Shown here piece by piece: positions 7,279 through 14,632 of a stretch of 23,566 bases of DNA. Numbering within the stretch: position 1 is the first letter of the stretch; each line of letters opens with the position of its first letter. Position numbers and translations under genes: made by a program. Source of the DNA: DATFYP01 sp035626235 (GTDB lineage: Archaea > Thermoproteota > Nitrososphaeria > Nitrososphaerales > Gagatemarchaeaceae); NCBI GenBank assembly GCA_035626235.1, contig DASPOB010000026.1, positions 1 to 23,566 on the forward strand. The letters run 5' to 3'. The notes under the pieces were generated by a model. It saw only the letters and a program-made list of their open reading frames with translations. It was not told where the DNA came from and made no database searches.

Positions 7279-7773
7279 CTACGCCGACAGCTTCTGTGCT
7301 GCCTTGGCCACTTCGGAGTAGGGCGGCTCCTCAGTGGGCACGTCAGTCACCCACCTGTATCGCAGCAGTCCTCTAGAATCTACAACGAAGACTGAACGCT
7401 TCGCAACCCCTCTGTAGCCCAGCGCCACCCACGGGTCGTGGAGAACCCCGTAAAGCTTGGTGACCTTCCTATTGAAGTCGCTCAGGAGGGGAAAGGGGAG
7501 ACTGTAGGTCTGGGCGAAGGCCTTCAGAGAAAATACGCTGTCCACGCTTATGCCAACGACTCGCGCATGAAATCCCTGGGGATACGACAAGGAGTCCCTG
7601 AAGGTGCACATTTCCTTGTCGCATACGCCGGAAAAGGCGAATGGAAAGAACGCCAATATGACCGGGCCGTCCTTCAGGAAATCGGCGAGAGAGTGGACCT
7701 TATTGCCAGAATCGGGAAGGGCGAACTCCGGCACCTTCTGGCCTATCCTGAGGACCAAGGGCGCGAAAAGCAC
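7279..7773 (-). CDS. Peroxiredoxin (AhpC/TSA family)
   Basis: Thiol peroxidase that would reduce hydrogen peroxide and organic peroxides. The thioredoxin-like fold contains the peroxidatic motif PFAFSGVC (C51 when counted from the GTG at 7773), followed by a second cysteine at 56 in EMCTFRD. The later PFPLLSDFNRKVTKLYGV segment and the arginine in KRSVFVVD are family features. It is about 164 residues. Two starts are possible: GTG at 7773, or TTG at 7758. The second fits a TTAAAT box near 7784-7790 if the transcript is leaderless. Lack of a long C-terminal domain suggests an AhpE/PrxQ-like rather than a Prx6 type. Confidence 0.92.
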   Translation of the reverse strand: MLFAPLVLRIGQKVPEFALPDSGNKVHSLADFLKDGPVILAFFPFAFSGVCDKEMCTFRDSLSYPQGFHARVVGISVDSVFSLKAFAQTYSLPFPLLSDFNRKVTKLYGVLHDPWVALGYRGVAKRSVFVVDSRGLLRYRWVTDVPTEEPPYSEVAKAAQKLSA

Positions 7774-7797
7774 CCTGTTTCTGATTTAAGGTCTGCG

Positions 7798-8133
7798 CTA
7801 CTTTTGCGGCAGCTTTTGCAAGAGATCGAAGTACTTACCCATTAGGGAGACCAGTCTATCTTGGGCGGCAGGGTCCTTCTCGCCTTCTAGCAGAGCGGCC
7901 GCCTCATTCAGCTTCGTCACCAGCACTTCACGAGTCTGGGCCATCACGGTGTCATAGGAGACCCCTTCCGCTTTCAGTACCCCGGAGAGATTCTCATGGC
8001 CGGTGCAGTAGACCTTCCCCCTGTACCTGACCTGAATTCCTCCGCACTGCTGGCACGGCTCTCCCATGATGGTGCCTCCCTTTCTCACCAGGTCAGCAGC
8101 TAGCTTCATCTTGTTCTTGCCCGCCCCATTCAT
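7798..8133 (-). CDS. SSSCA1-family (UPF0148-like) zinc-binding protein
   Basis: A 111-residue protein resembling the archaeal relatives of Sjogren's syndrome/scleroderma autoantigen 1. It has an N-terminal helix with KMKLAADLVRKGGTIM, then a small zinc-binding unit with C27, C30 and C43 (EPCQQCGG ... VYCTGH), then a helical C-terminus. The cellular role is not established. The ATG at 8133 is chosen because it lies 23-30 bp after a TATA box (8156-8163); the frame is open to 8217, but that would put the start upstream of the promoter. It is transcribed divergently from UPF0147. Confidence 0.85.
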   Translation of the reverse strand: MNGAGKNKMKLAADLVRKGGTIMGEPCQQCGGIQVRYRGKVYCTGHENLSGVLKAEGVSYDTVMAQTREVLVTKLNEAAALLEGEKDPAAQDRLVSLMGKYFDLLQKLPQK

Positions 8134-8155
8134 TACCTCAACTCCGTGCTGGGCC

Positions 8156-8163
8156 GTATAAAA
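8156..8163 (-). promoter_or_regulatory. TATA box of the SSSCA1-family gene
   Basis: TTTTATAC on the minus strand, 23-30 bp before the ATG at 8133. It also reads TATAAAAG on the plus strand and might contribute to the divergent UPF0147 gene, although a CTTATCC box at 8184-8190 suits that gene better. Confidence 0.6.
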
Positions 8164-8231
8164 GAGGCCGCCCGGCGAAAAGCACTTATCCCCACTGCTC
8201 GCGGACCATCTTCGCATAGCACGTGAGCGTT

Positions 8232-8516
8232 ATGAGTTCCAAGGCCAAGAAACAGCAGGAGAACGACGCGAAGCTCGCAAAGGCCACTGCAAGCCTCCAG
8301 CAGATTGCCGACTCGAACATCACTCCGAGGAACATACGCAAGACCATGAAAGATTCGATATTGATGCTGCAAGACCAGAAGCAGAGCGTCGCTGTGAGGG
8401 CGGCCAACGCGATCAGCCTCTTGGATGAGGTTGCCCAGGACCCAAACATGCCCTCATTCGCGAGGGTCACCCTCTGGTCCGCGGTCTCAGAATTGGAGTC
8501 GATACGAGAGCAGTAA
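8232..8516 (+). CDS. UPF0147 family protein
   Basis: Small all-helical archaeal protein of 94 residues from the ATG at 8232 (a GTG at 8223 would add three residues). The body after a lysine-rich N-terminus matches the UPF0147 pattern: LQQIADSNITPRNIRKT, then VAVRAANAISLLDEVAQDPNMP and a last helix LWSAVSELESI. The family is widespread in archaea and its function is unknown. It is divergent from the SSSCA1-family gene and followed after 34 bp by the zinc-ribbon gene. Confidence 0.9.
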   Translation: MSSKAKKQQENDAKLAKATASLQQIADSNITPRNIRKTMKDSILMLQDQKQSVAVRAANAISLLDEVAQDPNMPSFARVTLWSAVSELESIREQ

Positions 8517-8517
8517 A

Positions 8518-8525
8518 GCTTTAAC
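8518..8525 (+). promoter_or_regulatory. TATA-like box of the zinc-ribbon gene
   Basis: GCTTTAAC lies 26-33 bp before the ATG at 8551, immediately after the UPF0147 stop. It suggests that the zinc-ribbon gene has its own promoter. Confidence 0.45.
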
Positions 8526-8550
8526 ACATTCAGGCCGAACAGAGACGCGA

Positions 8551-8976
8551 ATGCCAAATTGCCCTAAGTGCGGGAACAAAGAAAGCCTTCCAACGAGGTC
8601 GTTCTCCGTGATCGTAGAGCCTGCCAAGGGGGAGCGCGGCATGACCGAGAGGAGGGTCGGCATGTACACCTGCTCTAGTTGCGGGACCAAGTTCCCAACG
8701 GTAATCAGCAAGCAACAATATCTGATTGTAGCCGAAGAACAGCTCAAGTCAATTCAGGCTGAACTCGGGACCCTGAAGAAGGGGAACGAAGAACTCCGCA
8801 TGAAGATTCAGGCCATGTCAGAGCAGCAGAAGGGTCTCGAGGACACCGTGGAGAAGACGGCGAAGGAGAACGAAGTCAGGCGGCTCCAGACGAAATTGAC
8901 CGAGCTAGAGTCCTTCGTAGAGTATCTTAGAAAAGAAAAGGGCGAACTCGAGCAGAAGGCTTCTAAGGTCCGGTAG
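8551..8976 (+). CDS. Zinc-ribbon/coiled-coil protein
   Basis: A 141-residue protein that I recognise only by architecture. Residues 1-55 form a four-cysteine zinc ribbon: CPKC near the N-terminus and CSSC about 30 residues later, separated by a strand-rich insert and followed by GTKFP. The remainder (about 65-141) is one long charged coiled coil with heptad-like LTELESFVEYLRKEKGELEQ. Zinc ribbons of this kind occur in transcription and nucleic-acid proteins, but no function can be assigned. It ends two bases before the end of a convergent gene that also encodes a coiled coil. Confidence 0.8.
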   Translation: MPNCPKCGNKESLPTRSFSVIVEPAKGERGMTERRVGMYTCSSCGTKFPTVISKQQYLIVAEEQLKSIQAELGTLKKGNEELRMKIQAMSEQQKGLEDTVEKTAKENEVRRLQTKLTELESFVEYLRKEKGELEQKASKVR

Positions 8977-8978
8977 GC

Positions 8979-9245
8979 TCAGAATCCTTCGGTCGTGCTC
9001 TGCGGGAGTTCATACCCTGTCTCTGCTTCGTAGGATGCGGCCTTCTCTTCCAGCACTGCCTTCTCGGTGCGGAGTGACTCCACCTCGCTCTCGAGAGCGC
9101 TCGCGGACTTCTCCAGCTCATACGTGGCTATCTTCTCCTTCAGGGAGGCAATGCCAGAAAGCAGGGACGCCTTCTCCGCTTCCAGAGACCTGATCTTCTC
9201 CTCGAGCTCTGTCCTTTGGTCAGCGAATTGGGTTACTGCTTCCAA
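8979..9245 (-). CDS. Small coiled-coil protein
   Basis: An 88-residue protein that is almost wholly a predicted coiled coil, with repeats such as LEEKIRSLEAEKASLL and ESLRTEKAVLEEKAASYE, ending in a short non-helical tail. It starts with TTG at 9245. No catalytic motif is visible, and low complexity prevents recognition. It converges on the zinc-ribbon/coiled-coil gene with a two-base gap. The opposite-strand reading of this stretch is a serine-rich shadow and was not annotated. Confidence 0.6.
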   Translation of the reverse strand: MEAVTQFADQRTELEEKIRSLEAEKASLLSGIASLKEKIATYELEKSASALESEVESLRTEKAVLEEKAASYEAETGYELPQSTTEGF

Positions 9246-9340
9246 TTAGTACCGTCATCGGGAACGGCTTCCGGGTTTATTCTCCAGACGACCTAAAAAC
9301 AATTGATAAGGCGGTTAAAGCAATTCAATCCCACTCGCAG

Positions 9341-9348
9341 CGTTTATG
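9341..9348 (+). promoter_or_regulatory. TATA-like box of the winged-helix gene
   Basis: CGTTTATG lies 26-33 bp before the ATG at 9374, consistent with a leaderless mRNA. Confidence 0.45.
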
Positions 9349-9373
9349 AGGAGTCGGGGTTTTGGCCGCTCGA

Positions 9374-9805
9374 ATGAACAAAGGCTTGTGGGCTTGGCCT
9401 TCGGACCCCAGAGGTCAGAAGCGCGTGCTGAGAATGGTTACCAGTGCGCCTCATCTTGTGACGGCTCTTCAGGGGATAGCCAAGAGCAAGGACGGTCTGA
9501 GCAACTCAGAACTCGACGAGCTGATGGCCGACAACTCCAACTGGATGACGCTTTGGCTGGTCAGGCAACTGCTTGCCTTAGGGTTCATTGAATACAAAGT
9601 GGACTTCTTCGGCGGCCCCGCCAGGTACACGGCCACCGACTTGGGCAGAAGCGCCGTCTCGGCCATCACCGGCAGTCCGGCACCTCAGACCCAACCATCC
9701 CCAGCCGCACAGCCTCCAGCCAGGCCGCCGGTCGCAGGGGCTCAGCCGCAGCAACCTGGAACTCCCGGAGCCGCGCCAAGACCGCTCCAGCCAAGCAAAC
9801 CCTGA
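9374..9805 (+). CDS. Winged-helix protein with proline-rich tail
   Basis: A 143-residue protein. Residues about 10-95 look like a winged helix-turn-helix: helices around LVTALQGIAKSKDGLSNSEL and the recognition-helix-like WMTLWLVRQLLALGFIEYKV, then a wing ending in ARYTATDLGRSAV, a common wHTH ending. The last 45 residues are rich in Pro, Gln and Ala (PQTQPSPAAQPPARPP...) and probably disordered. It may be a DNA-binding regulator. The tail could be a flexible tether for a partner. The ATG at 9374 is preferred over the TTG at 9362 from the promoter position. Confidence 0.75.
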   Translation: MNKGLWAWPSDPRGQKRVLRMVTSAPHLVTALQGIAKSKDGLSNSELDELMADNSNWMTLWLVRQLLALGFIEYKVDFFGGPARYTATDLGRSAVSAITGSPAPQTQPSPAAQPPARPPVAGAQPQQPGTPGAAPRPLQPSKP

Positions 9806-9848
9806 TACCATCTGAGCCGTCTCATCAACAGGCCTTCGCAAACCGAAG

Positions 9849-9856
9849 AGTTTACA
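9849..9856 (+). promoter_or_regulatory. TATA box of the ABC exporter operon
   Basis: AGTTTACA lies 25-32 bp before the TTG at 9881, which supports that TTG as a leaderless start. Confidence 0.5.
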
Positions 9857-9880
9857 CGCCTCACCAGAACGGCGAACATC

Positions 9881-10852
9881 TTGGCAGGAACGACGTTGGA
9901 GACAGCTGTAGAGACGTTCGACCTTACGAAATCGTACGGAACCACGAACGCGCTCGACAATCTGAATACCAAGGTCAGACAGGGGGAAATTCTCGTCCTC
10001 CTCGGGCCGAACGGCTCCGGAAAGACGACGCTGCTGCATCTCCTGGCTACGGTCCTCAGGCCAACGCGAGGGACGGCGACGGTTATGGGGTACGACATCG
10101 TCAAACAGCCGCTGAAGGTGAGGGAGGCGATCGGCATCTCCTTTCAGGAGCCCAGAGGCTTTTGGCGGCATAAGCCGTACCACATCCTGTCCTTCCACGC
10201 TGGGATCTATGGGCTGAAAGGGGATGCCAAGGAGAGAATCGTCGACCAGACCCTGAAGGACTTTGACCTCTGGCCGTCGAGGAACAAGAAGTTCATGGAA
10301 CTCTCCGGAGGGCAGGGCAAGAGGCTTGAGGTCGCAAAGCTATTCGTCTACAGACCAGCGGTAGCCGTTTTCGACGAGCCCACTGCCATGGTCGACCTCG
10401 AAGGTAAGAGGATGATTTGGGACAGAATCAGGGACCTCAGAAAGGCTGGTTCCACCGTCATTGTTGCGACCAATGAAGTGAGAGAGGCTGAGTATCTGGC
10501 AGACAGAATCAGCATAATGAAGGCCGGGAAGGACGTGGTCACTGACGACCTTCGGACGCTCAAGGACAGCATCAGCGGCGGAGACGTAGTCGAAGTCGAG
10601 TTCTCCACTCCCGCTTCACCTCAACTCCTCCAGACGCTGCAGACAGTGCCCGGCACCGTCCGCGTCACCGAAGAGACTAACAAGGCTCTCAAAGTCTTCG
10701 TGAACAGGTCGGAGGACTGGCTTCCGCGGATGATGACCGCGGTGCAACCGTTCCAGACCAAGGTCACTTCAATCAGGGTCGCCGAACCCTCGCTCGACGA
10801 CGTGTTCCTGCACTACACCGGTGACGAGCTGGTGAAGCAAATCAATGCGTGA
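9881..10852 (+). CDS. ABC transporter ATP-binding protein (ABC-2 type exporter)
   Basis: ATPase of a DrrA/NatA-like exporter, 323 residues. Motifs in order: Walker A GPNGSGKT (42-49), Q-loop Q89, signature LSGGQGKR (141-148), Walker B VAVFDE (161-166) with the catalytic glutamate. The switch position, normally histidine in a THxxxE motif, is asparagine here (VATNEVREAE, N198). A C-terminal domain of about 100 residues follows, ending in PSLDDVFLHYTGDEL as in the DrrA group. The substrate cannot be read from sequence. The stop overlaps the start of the first permease by eight bases. Confidence 0.93.
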   Translation: MAGTTLETAVETFDLTKSYGTTNALDNLNTKVRQGEILVLLGPNGSGKTTLLHLLATVLRPTRGTATVMGYDIVKQPLKVREAIGISFQEPRGFWRHKPYHILSFHAGIYGLKGDAKERIVDQTLKDFDLWPSRNKKFMELSGGQGKRLEVAKLFVYRPAVAVFDEPTAMVDLEGKRMIWDRIRDLRKAGSTVIVATNEVREAEYLADRISIMKAGKDVVTDDLRTLKDSISGGDVVEVEFSTPASPQLLQTLQTVPGTVRVTEETNKALKVFVNRSEDWLPRMMTAVQPFQTKVTSIRVAEPSLDDVFLHYTGDELVKQINA

Positions 10853-11603
10853 AATGCTGTCGCTGTTCGTGTTCGACCTCAGAGAGACGTTCGACTCGGT
10901 TCCGTGGACAGTTTACTTCTGGCTCTTCTTCGCATTTCAGTACTTCATCTATGGGCAACTCGTATCTAGGTTGGTGGTCTCTCTAAACGACTACTACTTC
11001 TACTATGGCACGGGCATACTGATCATAATGACCTTCAACGTCAGCACTTGGGCAGGCAGGAGATTCGTGGAAGGCGCTCACGAGGGGAGGCTCAAGTACT
11101 TGCTATCGCTTCCGTTCACAAGGGGGGAGCTCTTCCTGGAGCAGGTGCTGCTGGGCCTGACGGTGAACCTAATCCGGATTGGGCCACCCCTCGTCCTAAT
11201 TCTATGGCTGGCCCAGATGCCACCAGTCATGTTAGTGACTTCCGTGCTGGTTCTGTTGGCGATGAGCTTCGGGATCATGGGGATGATGATATCTCTCTCA
11301 TTCATAGCGTTCAAGTCGTTCGACATTTTCAGTGCGATCGTCGCCAGCACCAGCGCGATTCTGATACGCTTCAGCACAATCCTCTATCCTCTCGCGTTTC
11401 TTCCGACAGCCTACGGCACGGTGGCGCGCCTCAACCCGCTCACGTACGGCTCTGACCTACTCAGGGACACTCTGAACTTCAACATATCGTCTCTGTTGGA
11501 CCCCGGCCTATCCGCTTTCGTCGTTGCAGCGGTCGGGATTTCTACGATGACGCTGGGAATGGCCCTCGTGCCCCGAGCCTTGGAGGGTGTAAAGTCGTCA
11601 TGA
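10845..11603 (+). CDS. ABC-2 type transporter permease 1
   Basis: Integral membrane subunit of 252 residues with about six hydrophobic segments. The cytoplasmic loop EGRLKYLLSLPFTRGELFLE is the coupling-helix region of ABC-2 permeases, and LNPLTYGSDLLRD near the C-terminus is the family's characteristic NPLTY...LR motif. It overlaps the ATPase gene upstream and the second permease downstream (ATGA), so the three proteins probably form one heterodimeric exporter. Confidence 0.9.
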   Translation: MREMLSLFVFDLRETFDSVPWTVYFWLFFAFQYFIYGQLVSRLVVSLNDYYFYYGTGILIIMTFNVSTWAGRRFVEGAHEGRLKYLLSLPFTRGELFLEQVLLGLTVNLIRIGPPLVLILWLAQMPPVMLVTSVLVLLAMSFGIMGMMISLSFIAFKSFDIFSAIVASTSAILIRFSTILYPLAFLPTAYGTVARLNPLTYGSDLLRDTLNFNISSLLDPGLSAFVVAAVGISTMTLGMALVPRALEGVKSS

Positions 11604-12388
11604 GTGAGACCGGCAAGATGCTACAAATCACGAGGGTGGATCTCTCGTACTTTTTCAGAACGAAGTGGCTCCTCGCCACACTCATAGGGCTGAACATCAC
11701 CGACATGCTGGTGGTCGGGCTGGTCTACAACGGCCTGATGCAGTTCAACTACTTCGAGTTCTACGTGCCGGGGGTAATAATTGTCGGCCTCTTCTTCGCC
11801 TCATTCGATGTAGGGAGAAGAGTCCACCTTGGTCTGACTGAGGGGGTGTCACAGTACTACCTCACATTGCCAGTCAGTCTGAACGCGCTGGTCGTGGCCC
11901 ACCTCCTCTCCGCGGGCCTCGGCGGGCTAATCTACGCGGGAATCCTGACCGTCATCGCAGGGGCCGCCCTGGCGGCATTGCACCTGCCCTCACTATTCAC
12001 GATGAACACCATCGTGCTCCTCCCATTCTTATTCGTGCTCTCAATGGGGCTCGCTGGCATAGCTGCGGTGCTGAATCTGTTCTCGAAGGCAGGAGACAGA
12101 TACTGGGTCTTCGCAGATGGTATCCAGACGGCTCTGGTGGGCCTGAGCACTGTGGCGTACCCTCTCTCGGTCGTAAGCACTTTCTTCACTCCGCCAATAC
12201 TAACGTTCATCGAATACAATCCCCTGAGTCAGGGAGCAGAAGCGCTCAGGACGATAGTGTACGGCGCTCCTTCCAGCCCTGTGTTCAATTACCCGGCGCT
12301 GTTCCTCGGATCCTTCGCCTTGCTCGCCGTGGGCGTAGTCTCCTATAGACATGTTTTCACACGATTGAGGGACTCCGGTAGAATCTGA
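11600..12388 (+). CDS. ABC-2 type transporter permease 2
   Basis: Second membrane subunit, 262 residues, about six transmembrane segments. It parallels permease 1: the coupling region is EGVSQYYLTLPVSLNALVV and the C-terminal motif is YNPLSQGAEALR. The ATG overlaps the stop of permease 1, indicating coupled translation and a heterodimeric membrane domain with one ATPase gene. The next gene has its own TATA box after a 60-bp gap. Confidence 0.9.
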   Translation: MSETGKMLQITRVDLSYFFRTKWLLATLIGLNITDMLVVGLVYNGLMQFNYFEFYVPGVIIVGLFFASFDVGRRVHLGLTEGVSQYYLTLPVSLNALVVAHLLSAGLGGLIYAGILTVIAGAALAALHLPSLFTMNTIVLLPFLFVLSMGLAGIAAVLNLFSKAGDRYWVFADGIQTALVGLSTVAYPLSVVSTFFTPPILTFIEYNPLSQGAEALRTIVYGAPSSPVFNYPALFLGSFALLAVGVVSYRHVFTRLRDSGRI

Positions 12389-12415
12389 CCTTACGGGCAC
12401 AAGCCTCGCCCTAAG

Positions 12416-12424
12416 CAATATAGC
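12416..12424 (+). promoter_or_regulatory. TATA box of the DUF4129-like gene
   Basis: CAATATAGC lies 24-32 bp before the GTG at 12448, indicating a leaderless GTG start. Confidence 0.55.
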
Positions 12425-12447
12425 TCAGACACTACCTTACCACAACT

Positions 12448-13158
12448 GTGGAGAGGCCCGAGGGCATCATCCTGCTTGCCTGTGTCTGCTTCTTGCTAGT
12501 CATTGTGTTGAGCGCTGTCGAATCGGGGAGGGTGGTTGGAGCGAACTATAGGGCGGGCCTCCCAATCCTCGGTTTCAACTTCAGCTTACCCCGAACCAAC
12601 TATCAATTGAACCCCATGGGAAACGTCAACCAGTCAAATTCGAAAGCGACCCAAAATCCCCAACCAAACCTGACGAGCCAAAACCCGTTCATTTCACTCG
12701 CGCCTCTTCCTTTCTTGCCGACCCTGCCTGACTGGCTGCTACCCGTCCTGGCTGTTGCCTGCTTCGTCGGTGCGTGCTTCCTGATTCTCCGTCTGAAGAC
12801 AAGCGAGAGCGTCGTTGACTTGGAAGAGACGATAAAGCAGATGGAGATGCAGCAAAAACGGCTCGCAGAGAGCTGGTCGTATAAGCTGCGAAACATGGCC
12901 CTATTGCGCTACTATGTGCTGATGAGGCGCGCCTGCTCTAGCGTCGGCCTTCAGGAGAAACTTACGGAGACCCCTAAAGAATACATCGACCGGGCTTCTT
13001 CCTTCCTACAGGTCGATAGCGCGCATGCCATAAGATTCGCCGACGCCGTCAACAGGTGCAGGTACGGTGAGGAGCTCACCGGGGAGGACGCCAGCGAAGC
13101 ATCGAAATTCATGAGCGACTTCACCGACGTCATCAGGAGGAGGACGAATGCCCCGTAG
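12448..13158 (+). CDS. DUF4129-like membrane protein
   Basis: A 236-residue protein. Residues 7-24 are a first membrane segment or signal anchor. Residues 30-92 are an Asn/Gln/Ser/Pro-rich stretch, probably outside the membrane. Residues 96-116 are a second membrane segment, 123-145 a short coiled coil, and about 147-215 a cytoplasmic domain with TPKEYIDRA and later the AVNRCRYGEEL pattern of DUF4129. DUF4129 proteins commonly accompany MoxR, DUF58 and transglutaminase-like proteins in putative envelope-processing clusters. No transglutaminase domain is visible here. It overlaps the next small gene by 11 bp. Confidence 0.75.
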   Translation: MERPEGIILLACVCFLLVIVLSAVESGRVVGANYRAGLPILGFNFSLPRTNYQLNPMGNVNQSNSKATQNPQPNLTSQNPFISLAPLPFLPTLPDWLLPVLAVACFVGACFLILRLKTSESVVDLEETIKQMEMQQKRLAESWSYKLRNMALLRYYVLMRRACSSVGLQEKLTETPKEYIDRASSFLQVDSAHAIRFADAVNRCRYGEELTGEDASEASKFMSDFTDVIRRRTNAP

Positions 13159-13573
13159 AACCACGTACTTTTACGCGGCCATTGCGATCGCTTTCGCAGT
13201 GGCCTTCGGTCTGAGCGTTGGCCCGTATTGGGTGGATGACGCCATAACACTCGCAATTATGGTCTTCCTGGCGATCATGGTGTGCATAAGCTCGGGTCAA
13301 GCGATGAAGATTCTGACATCTTGGTGGGTCCCGGCACCAAGGATAATCAGGTCAGGACCCGTCAGTCGGGCTCCCATCCTGGAGACGGGTTACAGGCACG
13401 TTCCCAGGAGCAAAATCGCCCATTTCGTAACTCTCTCCAGGATAGAGTTCAAGTCTGCGACGGCGTTGGATTCATACAACACCTTCGAGCGCGCGCTCCT
13501 TGGCAAGAAGGGATGGCAGGAAATCCCGGCTGACGAATTGAGAGCACTAGCCGAGACTCGCCAAGCACAGTAA
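13148..13573 (+). CDS. Small membrane protein, partner of the DUF4129-like protein
   Basis: A 141-residue protein with two closely spaced N-terminal transmembrane segments (about 8-25 and 31-48), then a soluble domain of about 90 residues containing SRIEFKSATALDSYNTFERALLGKK. I do not recognise a family. It overlaps the upstream gene and sits just before moxR, so it is probably part of the same membrane assembly. Hydrophobic hairpin plus soluble tail suggests an anchor or adaptor, but this is inference. Confidence 0.7.
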   Translation: MPRRTTYFYAAIAIAFAVAFGLSVGPYWVDDAITLAIMVFLAIMVCISSGQAMKILTSWWVPAPRIIRSGPVSRAPILETGYRHVPRSKIAHFVTLSRIEFKSATALDSYNTFERALLGKKGWQEIPADELRALAETRQAQ

Positions 13574-13631
13574 ATGGAGTTCCTCCTTCGCTTCACGCCA
13601 TGCGCAGACCCCAGTTCTTCCCGCCCAAACT

Positions 13632-13639
13632 GTTTATCT
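13632..13639 (+). promoter_or_regulatory. TATA box of the moxR operon
   Basis: GTTTATCT lies 27-34 bp before the ATG at 13666. It separates moxR-DUF58 transcription from the DUF4129-like pair and decides the moxR start. Confidence 0.55.
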
Positions 13640-13665
13640 GCACACTCTTCAACAACCGCATCTGT

Positions 13666-14625
13666 ATGGACGTCTCAGGTTTCGTCAGTTTCAAAGACAA
13701 GCTCGTCAAATCGGTCTCCAAAGCAATCATCGGGAAACCCGAGGTGGTGGAACTCGTCACCTATGACCTGCTGGTCGGAGGCCACATCCTGTTTGAGGAC
13801 TTTCCTGGCCTAGGAAAGACCACCTTGGCGAAAGCCGTCGCCAAGGCCATAGGCTGCGAGTTCAAGCGAGTCCAGTTCACCGCCGACCTTTTGCCAGCCG
13901 ATGTCACAGGAACCTTCATCCTTAACGGCTCGAAGGGTTTCCGCTTTCTCAAGGGTCCGGTCTTCACCCAGATTCTTCTTGCCGACGAGATAAACAGGTC
14001 TCCGCCGAAGACACAGTCAGCGCTCCTGGAGGCGATGCAGGAACACCAGGTCACATCGGAGAATCAGACCTTCCCACTTCCTGAGCCCTTCGTCGTCTTC
14101 GGGACGCAGAACCCGATTGAGTACGAGGGGACATATCCACTCCCCGAAGCACAAATGGACAGGTTCACTGTCAGGCTGAGGATGGGCTACCCAGGACATG
14201 CGGACGAAGTTGCCATCCTGGGACTCCGCAAGTCCCTGGGCGACGAGCTCCAAGCGGTTGAACAGGTTTCTGACCCGAAAGCTCTGGTGTCACTGCAATC
14301 CAAACTCGATGAAGTCTTCGTCGACGAAGATCTGAAACACTACATGGTCGAACTCGCTTCAAGAACTCGGTCTGACCCCAGCGTCGAGGTGGGGGTGAGT
14401 CCCCGCGGCTCCATACACCTGTTCAGGATAGCGAGGGCAAGAGCCGCGTGTTCGGGAAGGGATTTCGTGACTCCCGACGACGTGAAGACGCTCGCTGTCC
14501 CTGCCTTGTCCCATAGGCTGGTATTGAACGCCGACATCGGCCTGAAAGGGGTGCATCAGGAAACAATCATCGAAAAGGCCCTCGCGCAGACGCCGGTCCC
14601 AAAGGTAAGCGAGCCTGAAAGATAA
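13666..14625 (+). CDS. moxR: MoxR-family AAA+ ATPase
   Basis: Chaperone-like ATPase, 319 residues. It has Walker A FPGLGKTTLAKA, Walker B ILLADEINR, sensor I GTQNPIEYEGTYPLPEAQMD and the sensor II region SPRGSIHLFRIARARA, all typical of MoxR. A C-terminal lid follows (FVTPDDVKTLAVPALSHRL). MoxR proteins act with DUF58/vWA partners, often in envelope maturation or stress. The frame is open to 13600, but the ATG at 13666 is placed correctly after the TATA box and gives the usual MoxR length. It is seven bases from the DUF58 gene. Confidence 0.95.
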   Translation: MDVSGFVSFKDKLVKSVSKAIIGKPEVVELVTYDLLVGGHILFEDFPGLGKTTLAKAVAKAIGCEFKRVQFTADLLPADVTGTFILNGSKGFRFLKGPVFTQILLADEINRSPPKTQSALLEAMQEHQVTSENQTFPLPEPFVVFGTQNPIEYEGTYPLPEAQMDRFTVRLRMGYPGHADEVAILGLRKSLGDELQAVEQVSDPKALVSLQSKLDEVFVDEDLKHYMVELASRTRSDPSVEVGVSPRGSIHLFRIARARAACSGRDFVTPDDVKTLAVPALSHRLVLNADIGLKGVHQETIIEKALAQTPVPKVSEPER

Positions 14626-14632
14626 GCTGCTG

